This document shows, piece after piece, positions 23,791 to 36,300 of a stretch of 64,000 nt of DNA; position 1 is the stretch's first letter, and every line of letters starts with the position of its first letter. Origin of the DNA: Cheilinus undulatus (Eukaryota > Chordata > Actinopteri > Labriformes > Labridae); the NCBI RefSeq assembly GCF_018320785.1, contig NC_054876.1, forward strand, positions 18,870,212 through 18,934,211. The letters run 5' to 3'. The translations under genes were made by a program, and so were the position numbers. Below the pieces are notes generated by a model. It saw nothing but the letters and a program-made list of their open reading frames with translations, was not told the origin of the DNA and searched no databases.

Positions 23791-24934
23791 AAGCTAGCAG
23801 ATGGCTAATCAGGCAACGTATATGATGTGATCGAGACTGAGGACATCAGGCAAACTATCTTTGGTGACATTGAAACTACTGACAACTAGGAAAATGACGT
23901 TATAGATGGATTTTGAATTAATCATGGATGGATGATATAATGAAACTAAAACCTGGAGGACTGCAGACAGATTAGCTACATTAACATGAAGCAGCTCAGC
24001 TCAGTCCTATAATCCATCCATTATAGGACCACCATGGTTGGATTTTATAGTCCTTCTGAACAGCAACTGCGGTTGAGTTCCTCAGTTTATGAAGAATGAA
24101 ATGGTAAGACACCAGCTTTGTTGAAACTGAGTTTTAATGTAGTGTCTGGTGGGAACTGACTGCTAGTTAATTATTTCTTGTAATAGTTTGTTGGTGTTTT
24201 CCTTGGAGGGTGTTATTTGGCTGTTGTATGGTAGTAGCTAACAGGCTAACATGAAGCTAAGTGCTGGTGTTTATGTGTGGTGTGTATGTTGTAAGGGGCT
24301 GTATGTATAAGAAACGGCTGATCTTATTTTTTATTATGTTTGTTTAAACAACTAACACACAGCTAGATGAAATAATAGTCATTTTCAGGGTCTAAACATG
24401 CGTAATCTGTGTAAACAGTCAGGCTGTCAAACAACAGCTCAGGTTTACTATTAGGCTAATGTGTATGGTATATGACTCAGGTCAGAACTCGAACAGAAAT
24501 ATGTGACCCATCTGGACAAACATATTGCTCTTGTACAGCAGAGTAACTTAAGGTATGATTACATTTTAATTTAATGTTGAGTTAGCTTTTGTTACACGTG
24601 TGTTAACGTTAGCTATTTCCTAACTTAACTAAATCGCTGCCTCTGTTCATGTGGTCTCAGTCTTCCTCACTGTGTTATTCATATCTGACACATTTCCTCT
24701 CACTTTTTTGGCTTTGTGAAAGCAGAAAATTCAGCACCCCACTGTAAAGATTTGGAAGTCCAGTAAGCTTATTGCTTCAGTACACTAGCGTCTGTTGAAA
24801 GTTTGCCGGGCCCCATATGCATAGTTACGGTTGCTAACCTAGGATTGGACAGTGCCTGTTTTAGAGAGGGGCTTAGTGAAGGCTCAGTTTTGTAGCATTC
24901 TCTCTTCTTTTAACAACAGTCTGTAAAAGTCTGG

Positions 24935-25070
24935 GAAGTGAGGAGACCAGTTGCTGGAGTTTTGGGTGAGGAATGTTGTCCCATTCTTGTCTGCTGTAGG
25001 ATTGAAACTGCATTTCATTCTGCATTCCTTTACATTTCACATAGAGCTCCAACTCTTTTGGAGCTGTGGT
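24935..25070 (-). mobile_element. Remnant of the Tc1-like family
   Basis: GGAATGTTGTCCCATTCTTG next to CTGCTGTAGGATT is, in reverse complement, the C-terminal coding part of this family (compare 63850-63890). It then jumps to a terminal-type sequence (TTTACATTTCACATAGAGCT). An internal deletion is evident. Confidence 0.55.
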
Positions 25071-26920
25071 TGTGTAACATGAATAAAGCTACCAACATTT
25101 TTTGTTTTTGCATACATGCTTTGCTAAAGACACTCTTGAGAAACCAAAAGAAGTCTCTAAACCAGGCATTTCTATGTGAATAAGGTTTTTTTCCCCTACA
25201 GATGATTATGGAAATGATACACTGCTCTATGAAGCATTTATTTACTGCACTGCTTCACAGGTTGGGTTAAGGTCACTGATACATTAAATGATATTCTGGT
25301 AAAAAAATCTTTAATCCCATCTACAACCAGGTTATAATGTAAGTAAAGCCATGCATCATTGTTTATATACCTTTATGCTAATGTAATCTGCAGAAAGTTT
25401 GATAATGTTTTTGTGTAACTATACAGTAAACAATATTCCCTCCTGTTTCTGCCTTTTTGATTTATTTAAGCCGTGCATGTTGTTTTCTCGAGGTTTCTAC
25501 CATTTGAACACATTTTCATAGAGTGGGGACTTGGCAACATTGCTTGTAATTCCAGGACCAGTTGTAAGGCTTATGAACCTTTTGTTATTTTGGTCCTGGC
25601 ACTATCTCTGACAAACAGTGACAGCAGGTGCAAACCTGAACACGACTGTAAGGGCCATGTCTTAAACGCTCACCAGATGGCCCTGAGAACTCTCATTTCA
25701 TCACTGCAGGTTCTGCAGTGCTGCCAGCCCCAAAATAAGACATTAAATTAGAATAAGCTGGTATAATAATAAAAACATCACAGTACGGAAATGCACAAGT
25801 GAGCTGTTGGAAGCTATTAATTATGTAAATGCAAAAAGGTCGACTTAAACCACCTATAATGTTAGAGTACAGAGTTCTTACCACATGAAATCAGCCATGT
25901 TTTCAACAATGATCACTGTTTCTATTTCAATTAGGAAGCTCCTTGTGTGTTTAATTAGCTATTATACTATAAATATGAAGATTAATTAACTCCTGGTCCT
26001 TTTTTACTTAATATGTTGCTTAATTAATTTGAACTTAATTACTGTTGATTCTCATTGGAGCCTTTAAGTGTGGAGGGCTCAGAGCTTAAGAAGACTTCTC
26101 ACTTGATTTCTCACTCATGTTATTGATTACCTTGGTAAATCTGACACATTTCAGAGACTTAAAGTCGTGATTAGTCTAACAATATAAACATTAGTAATAC
26201 TGAGATCAGTGTTTTTGTCTTTGCGTGATTCTGCCTGACTATCAGAGCCTCTCAGACTCACTCCTGTTTCAGATAAATCTAGTGTGACCCAGACGATACG
26301 TGGCTGACATTCTGATGTTACTCCATGCTGCAGATAGTTCAGCAGTCTGCCTCGAGGTTGATGTCAATAAAAATTGCAACAATGTTGGTAAATGATTTTC
26401 ATTTGAACCCATTTGGATCATTGATCCATGACCGGGGCTGATGGCTGACTGACAGTGAAATTAAGTGTTTCAAGCTTGGTGCTTGAGCTTAGCTTGGTGC
26501 TCATATTGGCGTACAAAATGCACTATGCATTATCTGTGCAAATATGAGTGTTAATGTTCAATGACCAGGGGCTTTTTAAACAGCAGCTCCATCTAAACGG
26601 GATCAGGGCCTTCAGCAGCATCCACAGCTTTACAGATACCATAAGATTTAAGTAATCATACAGCAACCAGATCATCCTCATGGGGTTTCAATCAGTTTAC
26701 TTAACTGTACCTGAATATAGTCCCTTATATGAGTGCTTTTACTGAAATGTATGTCACATGTGATTAGAATTTTATAGTTGGTGCAAGAAAAAGAGGAGAT
26801 GCTAGCTTACTTACTCAATAACGAGAAAAAGCATGTTTGGACCAGTGGTTGTTTTCAGGTGGTAATTGGGTGAAAGTCAGAGGATAACTGACACTTTGTC
26901 AGTAACTTTGCACATCAAGT
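25071..26920. other. Non-coding stretch
   Basis: No supported exon and no clear repeat. A short local repeat of AGCTTGGTGCT occurs at 26473-26503. Confidence 0.5.
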
Positions 26921-27839
26921 ACAAGCCCAATTCAAAAAGGTTGGGGAAAGATTTTTAAACCTCATAAACACATATTTCATTCACAACAGAACATGAAAAG
27001 CATATAGGATGTTGAAACGAAGACTTTTCACCATTTCATGAAAATATTAGCTCATTATGAATTTGATGGCAGCATCACATCTCAAAAAGTAGGCACAGGG
27101 TAATGGTTACCATCGTGTAGCATACACAACTTTTCTTTTTATGATGCTCCAAATGTTTCTGTCGATGGAAGGTCTGGACTGCAGTCAGGGCATTTCAGTA
27201 TCTGGATTCTTGAAGTGATCCTGGACCCAACAGAATCGGCTTGTTTTTGATGCTGTGCTGCCTGAGGGCCTGAAAATCACAAACACTTACTACTGACCTT
27301 CAACCTTGTCCCTTGCACAAAGGGACTTCTCCAGATTCTCTGGATCTTTTGGTGATATCATGGAATTTAGATGGTGAGATATTCAAAATCTTTGAAATTT
27401 TTTGTTGAGAATTTTTTTTCTGAAGTTGCTCTGCAAGTTTTAGATGCACTTTTTCACAGATTGTTGAACCTCTGTCCATCTGTAATCCTGAGAGATTTTG
27501 CCTCTATAAATGCTCCTTTTAAACCCAGTCATGCTACTGACCTGTTGCCAAGTATCTAACAAATTGCAGAATGCTCTTCCAGCTGTTTTTCATTTGTACC
27601 ATCTACTTCTCCAGCCTTTTGTTGCCCCAACCCTAATTTTTGAGACGTGTTGCTGCTATTTAATTCAAACTGAACTTATATTGTTGGTGAAATAGTAAAA
27701 TGTCTCAATTTCAACACCTTATATGCAGCCTGTGATCTATTGTGAATAAAATATGAGCTTATAAGATTTGAAAATCATTTAATTTTGTTCTTATTTACAG
27801 TTTACACCATCCCCGAACCTTTTTGGAATTGGGGTTGTA
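26921..27839 (-). mobile_element. Tc1/mariner-like element with intact ends, internally deleted
   Basis: About 0.92 kb with terminal inverted repeats: left CCCAATTCAAAAAGGTTGGG (26926), right ending CCTTTTTGGAATTGGGGTTG (27818), i.e. inverted copies of CCCAATTCCAAAAAGGTT. The inside reads, on the minus strand, as broken transposase sequence. The helix-turn-helix region is around 27300-27480 (TTCTCCAGATTCTCTGGATC on the plus strand). The catalytic region is mostly deleted. Other members of the family lie at 23080, 24935, 44740 and 62905. Confidence 0.75.
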
Positions 27840-27844
27840 AAATT

Positions 27845-28045
27845 TATAACATTAAAAGAATTGCCACCTTATTGGCATCTTTTCTTGGTGGGTCTCTGTG
27901 TCTCAGTGGACCTGGGAGCAGTTTTGTCATGGGAGCAAGCCCCTGGTAGGGTCTCCCAGAGCTACTTGTCCCAGAGGAGGGACCAGACTAGAAGAGTGAT
28001 TCAACAAATCCTTGTGAATTTGGCACAGAAGCGGGGTGGACTGTG
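27845..28045. repeat. Interspersed repeat fragment
   Basis: Contains CCCCTGGTAGGGTCTCCCAG, then GGAGGGACCAGACTA, a combination I recall from a fish retrotransposon-type repeat. No usable open frame. Confidence 0.4.
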
Positions 28046-28544
28046 AGTATCTGGTGGCTGCCTTCTCTCAAATATTAAATCATCTCATTCTGCTTCTGTG
28101 CAAATGTGCTTTAGTCCATATTATATGTGTGTCTTTGAGCTTTATGCAAGTATCCCCATGTTTACATGCTAAAATTTGTCTATTTAATTCTATGTAGATC
28201 TGATATTTAGCAGAAATTATCCTCTATACTCCTTTTATCTGTCCTTCTGATGCCCTTTTCTTACAGTCTATTATTGCATTTATTTTTATTCACTTATTTT
28301 TCTTTTTGTATCATTTTACCTTCTGTGTGCCATTTCACAATCATTTTTATTGCTCTAACTTTTTAAATTTTATTCATTATTCATTTGAATTTGTTATTGA
28401 CCTTACATGCTTGCTTATTTTATTTTTCACTGATTTCTTGTTTTTGTTTAGTCAGTCAAAGCACATTCATTTTTAACTGACTGCTGCAAAGGAGTTATAA
28501 AAATAAAATTATTCTCATTATCATTGGTAGTAGGTATCAATGGT
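28046..28544. other. Non-coding stretch, T-rich
   Basis: Strongly T-rich on the plus strand. No gene or clear repeat recognised. Confidence 0.5.
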
Positions 28545-28865
28545 ATTACTGAAGGCCGCAGTAGCTCGGCCTGTAAGAACCTCGTTCTGGACCTGGAGCA
28601 TTGCCATTTCAGTTCTCAGTAGAACTTTGTGTGGAAATTGGTCTAATGAAGAGGTGCCAGCTCACTTCCTGAGTGCAGCTGATGTGCCCTTGAGCAAGGC
28701 ACCAGACCCCCAACCACTCAGGCGTGCTCCTCACTCTGGCATCTCTCCATCAGTGCATGCCTATGGCATCCTGCTTGTGCAAGTACTCCAGCCTATGTGT
28801 TGCATGCTCTACCACAGAGAGTAATAATTGAATGTGCCCTATATATAAATAAAGCTGATCTTCTC
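28545..28865 (+). mobile_element. tRNA-derived SINE
   Basis: The head GCAGTAGCTCGGCCTGTAAG resembles a pol III A box, and a degraded B-box-like stretch follows near 28590-28620. The body has the CCCTTGAGCAAGGCACCAGA motif typical of a teleost SINE family. The 3' end is ATATATAAATAAAGCTGATC, a short A-rich tail. No coding capacity; the reading frame seen across it is incidental. Confidence 0.65.
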
Positions 28866-31800
28866 TTATGTTCTAGTGTTACAGTTTTAATCATGTAGCA
28901 GACTGGCAGCATGCTTATCTTTGCCTATTGGCACGTGAAGCTCCAGGCTAATGGGAGCTCCAGTCGTTGACTTAAATCACTGGAGAAATTACATCTATGG
29001 CCTGATGGTGGGGCTAGATGAGAAGTGAAGAGATCTTAGGATTTCACTGCTCTACCTCAGGGGAACATTGATATCTGTACCAAATCCCAGGGCAATATAT
29101 CAGAAAGTTTTGAGTTATTTCAGACTGGACTATCGTGATGAACAAAGAAAAATACCTGTGTCCCTGTAGCAGCTTCACACACACACATAAAAATAAAATC
29201 TTGTTCAGTTGTCAATATAAACGCAGAATTTTAGGAGTCATTATCAAATAAAATTCCTGTCCTGCCAGTTAAGTCTGTCAGTAGCCTACTGGCCCGCAGT
29301 GTTCCTGTTTTTTATTGCTGAGGTTATTGCAGTCAGACAGGGTTTGTTTTAACCTCTCACTGATCGATGGGCCCCCGGGTGCTGTGAATCCCAACCAGCT
29401 CTTATGTAACGATGAGTGCAGCAGATCTGGGTGGGGTGATCATCTGAATCATCAATTGCAATTGGTTGTTTGTATTGACGGTAATGCAACAGCTCAATAC
29501 TTTCCAAATAGACACTCCTGGCTTCATTCATGGAGCTGCTCTTCTCATCAGCAGGCATCAGTGAGCTCCAGCCTATCGCAGTGCAGAGGTTTACTGGATG
29601 TTCACTAAAGCACAGAGCACATAAAAAGTTAAAAAGAGCAATAAATAAATACACAAAGTACTCTCAAAAATTATATTTCATTTTTTTTTAATTAAAAGAG
29701 CCAGTTCCAGTGTGTTTACTAGAAATCAACATAGAGAACAACTTCACAATCCAGCCATCAGGTTTTTGAACAGCACACTTAAGGATGCTTTTAAGGTAAC
29801 ATTATCATATTCAGCTAAAAACAACAAAAGAAAAGACAAGACAGCAATGAAAACCACATGATAGGAAAAGAAACCAACACAGAGATCGGTTCAATCTGCC
29901 GCTGCTAATCAAACATGGACGAGGGTGAACTGAGATTATTACTTGTGCAGAGCAGATGTCATCCACAGAGCACCTCCTCTAATACAGACCTTCAGTGTCA
30001 AACCTAATGCAGAAAGTGTCTCTGTATCAAACACAGCGGTGCATGTTTTAAAGTCTGACATCATGTAACAAAGTTTAGTCACATCTAAACTGATTTTCAG
30101 TTTCCTTCATCTTCATCCTTGAAACTTTGTATTGGTGCTGTCAGAAAAATTTCAAACTTAATTTTCTGAACATCACTCCTTTTAATAAGTCAGAAATATA
30201 TGAAAGTCTGATGAGTATTTGACGTAAAATATTTGCACTGGCTGACTTGCAGAATACAGATTTTCTGAAGTGTGTTTCATTATAATTCCACTTGACTTGA
30301 TGCATATCTTTTTTGTACTATCACTGATAGACTTTAAAGTCTGAGATCTACTAAGTCTTCTCACAGTCAATAAGCCTGTTTTACTAAGAATATACAGTAT
30401 TTGTTAATTATAAATAGTTAAATTGACCAAACTCTGGTGTTTTTCATCTGAGACAATGTTGTATGTGAATCTCAAAAGAAAGTTTAAAATACAAATGTTA
30501 CAAATCTGTAACAGCATTATTGTAGTTGAGTATTCACTTTATCTATTAGTCTATATTAAGTAGTTGACATCACATTGTAACATGAAATCATCAGCAGGTA
30601 CTATTGAATTGAAACTTAATACTGTTGCCAAATTAACCAAGATTTTTTAATCTAATAATTGTCGTTTGCACAACCTAAAGAACATGCCATATTATCTGTT
30701 TAATCAAATTGGGATTTCAAATGAAACAATCGTAGGTTGTTGTATATATTAAGTTTGCTAAAATGTACAGATTTTAATCAGAATAATGTTATTTTACATG
30801 TTAAAAGTCACTTATAAGAAACACACAGAAAGACTTTGGGCTCATTTATGTTCTACATTTGAAACGCACATGGACGGACCTTTCTGTCCGTACTCCGCGT
30901 TCATTTTGTCACTGTTTATGTCCGTTATCTCCAGGATTATGGATACAAATGTAGTAATGTCACTGCCAACTTTGGGGGCAGTGTTGAGCAAGTCAGCAAA
31001 CAGTTTAACCTAGAGAAGCAAAACACAGTGAAGAAGAATCTTTTTTTTTTTTTTTTACTGGCATAACAGAATCAAGTTTTTTTTTAGGAAATATCAACCA
31101 ATATTGAGTGAGCTGTTAGAAAATACAAACATGTACAATGTTAGCTCATCTGGGCTCAAGGACAGACAACTACAAGAACAGAGGATGGACTGTTCTTTCT
31201 ACAGTTTGTGGGACACATGGAGTGACAACAAAGTAGTTGTGTAGCTCCGTAAAAGACAGTGACCTCTAGAGGATCCATTTTTCAAAGTCCGCTCTTACAT
31301 AACATGCTCAGAAGTACGAGGGCAGTGACCGTTCCAACATTTAAAACACACATCTATTTTTGTGCGTGCATAAAGCATAAATGAGCCTTAAGTGGTGCTT
31401 TGAGCTTAATACCAACCTTAGCATGCTAACACAGACCGCAGAAATGCTAGCACATTGAGGTTAAGCTAGTATTACATCAAAAGATCTTTACAGATTGCCA
31501 TTGTGTTGCCACATTACTCGCATTACACTTCGTCTGTAAAGTGAACCACAGGGAGAAGAAATTGTTGGGGGAAGTAGCATCATTTCTGATCCACTGGAGG
31601 TAGCAGGTAGTACTGTTACTGTACTGTTTACAGTACATTTTTGTGAAAGCATTGAAACTAGAGCTATCAGTTGATTAAAAAAAAATCAAAGTAATTATAA
31701 ACTTTGTCAGTGATTAATCACAATTAAGCAAATATGTCTATAATAGAGAACGATTGCATTACTGGTTGATTTAATAATAACAGTTACAAAAACAACCAGA

Positions 31801-32281
31801 AAGGACATGCTTCTTCTGAAAGGAATCAAAACTGTCTACTAGCATTTGAAACAGAAGTTAAGACTGATAACAGACTGTCCATTTACTAGTCAGTCTAAGA
31901 TGGTGCTAATCTGTAGAATATAGATATTAGCCATACAACTATATAAATTAAGAGCTGCCTCTCTAAACCTGTGTTAATCTCCATAATGCCTGTTACCACC
32001 TCTAAAGGTGACACAGATAGGAATCATTTCAACCTCCAATTATGCCTGTGCAGCGCTCCTTGTAAAGGCCAAAAATCACAGGGGCAAAAATGTTGTTCAA
32101 AATGGAAATCAGCCTCAAATGTGTAGCATTGATGCTGTGCCTCTAGCACACTAATACTGGCAAACTAGCTTAAAAAAAGTAACGCTTAAGGCTCATAGGT
32201 ATGGCAATTTTTGCAGGTAAAGCTGTAGATGGCATCAGATAATAATTCAGGCAATTGACGCTTTTCACTAATCTTTAAGAA
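28866..32281. other. Non-coding stretch
   Basis: No supported exon. Poly-T runs at 31041-31058. At 31660-31730 a GCTATCAGTTGATTAAAAA...GATTAATCACAATTAA segment looks like an end of the teleost repeat whose termini carry GATTAATC words; a related end is at 37700-37780. Confidence 0.5.
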
Positions 32282-32973
32282 CGGCTCAGACTACACAAAT
32301 TCAGCAAGTTTTTTGCCCGACTGCAACATTGCAGCTCATCTGCAATGCTGGCCCGATTTCGCATGCCAGGAATGAAAAAAAATGGTCTTGTAGTGTGACA
32401 TAATCAACGACGCATCCAGGACGCCCCACAACCACGATTCAACAAGACAAGCATGTCAGAACTTTTCGCCTATTTTGACGTCTTGACCTGACATCAATGA
32501 CATGAATCCTGACGCCTACCAAAAGATAGCTCTTACATTTTTATCATCATTTACCTGAGTGGTATTTAACAAGTCCCCAGTTTTTCCTCCCACCAGGGAT
32601 TTATGTCTAAATACAGTGATTTCTTGACATTTTATCACAGTCACACCTCAAGATCTATTTGAAGAGCTGGTCCATATTGTCCCCCTCCTGATACACCAGG
32701 ACAGGTTCATAATTGTTTCTTGTTTTTCTTCTTTTTAGAGCAAAATACTGCTATAATCACACAGAGCACTTCTGTCGTAGCAGCAGGCTGATTCACTTTC
32801 TTTGACCTGACCTGTAAACTCGCACAGAGTCGTGGAGACAGTGGTGATGTCAGCGTAGCAGAAGACTAGTCAGGATCACACTTGTAGTGTGTTTAGTCTG
32901 TCGGCCAAGATGGGTCAAGATTTTAGTCGCAAAGTCTGACATGACGACCAAATAAATCATGTAGTCTGAGCCG
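32282..32973. mobile_element. Non-autonomous element with perfect 13-bp inverted repeats
   Basis: Left end CGGCTCAGACTAC (32282-32294) and right end GTAGTCTGAGCCG (32961-32973) are exact inverted copies; similarity continues a few bases inward. 692 bases long, no open frame. Flanks share CTTTA, so a short degraded target duplication is possible. hAT is the likeliest superfamily but is not shown. Confidence 0.7.
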
Positions 32974-35900
32974 GCCTTTAGGGGACCATAAATACAAAAT
33001 GTTCTTATTGTCCATCCAAAGTTTTTAAGATTCTTAATGAAAAAAGTCAAACTCATGGTGTTGTTCTGACAAATGTCATTTGATTACTGACAGCAGAATT
33101 CATCCCCTAAAAACAAAGGATGTAAAAACATTTTCTTCATGAAGGTCCTTAGATTTCATACAGCCACATATTATAATTTACTCCCTATTCCTGTGATAAT
33201 GAGCAAACTTCTAGTTGTTTTCTTGAGATCTTCATCTCATAATTTCAATATAACAGCACCAGTTTAAGATGATAATGAGTTAATTTCTTGTGATCCTGAA
33301 ATAACAACTGAAATCAACTGATTGTCACAGGAAGATGGGGGATGGGGGGATTCATGGATGGATGGATCCTCTTAGGGCTTCCGTATCAATCAGTTTAATA
33401 GTCCTTGATATTATTCAGCCAGGGGTGAACGAACAAATATTGCCATCCGCACAGAGCCATGACATAGTAATGCTTAATTTTGTTAGAGTGACTTTGGAGT
33501 CTGTGTTGATTGGACTGAAATGATAAATGAAATCTTAAAGCAGGCATTAGTAAGCTGCACATGTATTCCCTGCAGCACATACACATGCACTTTCACTTTC
33601 ATAGTTACAGGAGTAATGTTTTAACAGTTTTGTCATTTCAGGATTAAGTGTAGATTGGTTTTATAATGTCCTATATTTGCCGTTTATATGTCTTATATGT
33701 TCAACAAAAGTTAAGTGTTAAACTCTACAAAAATAAAGAACAAATGAACATTGAAAGAAAAAGCATCATCACAGTTTTACTGAGCCACAGTGAGGAATGA
33801 GATGGACCTCTGAATAAATATAACTGCTACATTTTGCCTTTTCTCTGCCATGCTTGTAGAGGAAGACCAACAGGAACAGCTACAGATCCCACGCTTGTGC
33901 ACACAGTTGCTCTGAGATTAAAAAACTGCACCGAGGCAGCACAATAAAGCCTGGATAGAATTGGAAACAATGTTAGCTCGGCCTCTGTATTCAAGCCCAC
34001 TTTGTATCCGTCACCTTTAGCGATGCATCGCCCCTTTGAGTCCGCTAAATGTGACGTACTAAATCAAAGTCTTTGTGATATAGCAGCATTGTATTAGTCA
34101 CAGTGCATGAAGGTAAAAATGTTGTCTAAATACAAGGAACAGTTACAACAATATGAAAATATTACATTTGCTTAAGAGAAACAATCCATTATGAAAAGGA
34201 AGAGGGCGACAGGAGAGCATCACAGGTTGGATTACATGAGTTTCTGGGTCTCTGGAGGAGGTGAAACAGCACAGCATTACAACGAGAGTCGTACCTGAAG
34301 AGTTCTTACCCCCGTTAGGAAGGAAGGAGGTGATCTGCTTTTTTTCTCATCATTTCGATGAATCCTAAAGTGTAATATTTGGTACAGGAATTAACACAAT
34401 GTTTGAAAATGGGCAATAAAATACAAACAAGAAGAATTAAGTCCCCACAAATAAGCAATGCACAGATATACAATGTCATCATCATGAACACAGTTCCTCT
34501 TTTCAAGTGCAAAACACAAACAGAAGATTTTTACACACTCACAGAGACACTGGCCCTTCAGTTTGTAGGAATTAAAGAGAAAAAGTTCAGTTTCTTTCGA
34601 TGTGTCTCTCAAGTACAAACGACTGAGGTCAACATTGACTCTACTGCACAGCAAGTCTACTCAGCGTGGAGCTAAAGAGACGCTTTAACAGCCTTTTTGC
34701 ATATAAAGTCTGTATAAAAATCAACAACAGGCCCTCTTCAAAGGTTAATTCTACACCTACTGTGAGCGCGGAGGAGTGAACAGCATGTTTGGTTCTCCAG
34801 CTGAAATACAGGCGAGGAGGTAAAAACAGGATTACGGTATGTTGACCCACTGAGGTCTGATAACAGTGAAACTTTAAGACTGTAACACAAAGTACAGCTG
34901 GATATCCCCACCATCACTGCACAGCTGGAAGATGTCATTACAAAACAAATCTCCATGTAAAGAAAAAAAAAACACTGCAAATACACAGTTACAGTATCTG
35001 TGCATCCTGAACGCAATGAAGAAGTCTGATTGTAGAAAAATATATCGCCTCTATTAAAGTCACTCAGCCAGAAAATAAACCCAGAGAGCAATTCAGGATC
35101 ATTTCACAAAGTCTTACTAAATACGGCAACAAGGGAGGACCAAATTACACAAGGCGAAACTGAAGGCATTTCGGTTGAAGAAGCTTAAACAGGGCATTTT
35201 TTTAAATCACGACTTAAAATCTGGAGAGGGTTGACTGGAGTAAGTCAGAATACTCAACAATTTATCCTCTAAAGTTACTCCACATACTTCACATTAACTA
35301 AGAGAGAAACTAAACCCCAAGACCACTTTTTCAGCTGAAAACCTCCTGTATGGATATTTAGTAGTACTATTAATCTCAGTATGTAAGTACAAGGTATTCA
35401 AAGCTACACTTTGTGTAAGATTTATGCACATTGACTGCCCACTACAGATTAAAACCTGGTTACGGCAACAGAGTTTTCTATTGGCTTAACTGGAGGCATG
35501 AGTTATATTACAAGTAATCCACGTTTTTTTAAATTGAGGTTCATTGAGGTTTCTTTTCTACAGTTCTCAACTGGGTCACGGATGTATGCTTGGAATAAAA
35601 TGTTGCCAAAAGCCAGTGATATTATTTTATTTGAAGGGCATGTCTCCATTTCCTCATCCCATTACATCTTTCATTCCATCTTAAGAGACATTTTTCATTA
35701 TTTTTTTATGACTGAAAAATTTAAGAAATAAATTGGGTGATTTCGTGTCCTCATGCTTGCAGGACAATTTGCAGCCCTTTCATTTCTGACAGCCACTCTC
35801 ACGCTGTCCATCTCAGAACAGAAATGCATGCCAAAACTATCAAAATAAAATTGGATTAAACTTCTGTTCAGGGTTAGGGTTAAGGTAACAGTAAGGATAC

Positions 35901-35978
35901 CAAAAGTTAAAATCCTGACCTGCAAAACCTAATTACAAAACATGTAATAAAGCAAACAGCAAACAGTCTGCATACAGG
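32974..35978. other. Non-coding stretch
   Basis: No supported exon. Overlapping open frames on both strands at 34315-35091 lack motifs, splice sites and codon bias. The region could be the 3' UTR of an unseen transcript, but nothing proves it. Confidence 0.45.
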
Positions 35979-36300
35979 AAAAAGCTCGTCCTCCATGAAA
36001 TCATTCCAACGCAGCCAGCATAGCACATGTAATTCCATTAGCTGCGTAAGCTATGTAGCTAACAGAGTCACAGTGTGAATGGTGCTACGTATGTAGCTAA
36101 TGGAGCAAATGCTGTGTTCCATGAACCTCGGAAGTCCGAGCTGGGAATGACCTTTCAACCAAGTTGTATACGTTTCATTTTCTAGGAAGTAATAATTTAG
36201 GGTACTGGGGGTTGCTCCAACTTTCTGATTCAGAATTCCAAGTTCAGGGCCCATTTCTGATGATGAATCCTACTAGGAGTTCAGAGTTTATGAGTTCTGA
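35979..36300 (-). repeat. AGCT-rich dispersed repeat, inverted copy of the one at 52 kb
   Basis: In reverse complement 35979-36068 matches the block duplicated at 52108-52191 and 52871-52956. Shared features are TTTCATGGAGGACRAGCTTTT preceded by GCTACATAGCTTACGCAGCT. From 36110 it passes into GGAAGTCCGAGCTGGGAA and AGTTCAGAGTTTATGAGTTC, which look like the ends of another small fish repeat with GGAACTCGGA-type words. Confidence 0.55.

Noticed and set aside
28540-28824. 94-codon frame on the plus strand
   Set aside because: Runs across the SINE; SINEs do not code.
34315-35091. Several overlapping frames of 65-117 codons on both strands
   Set aside because: No motifs, no splice context, overlapping on both strands as expected by chance in such sequence.
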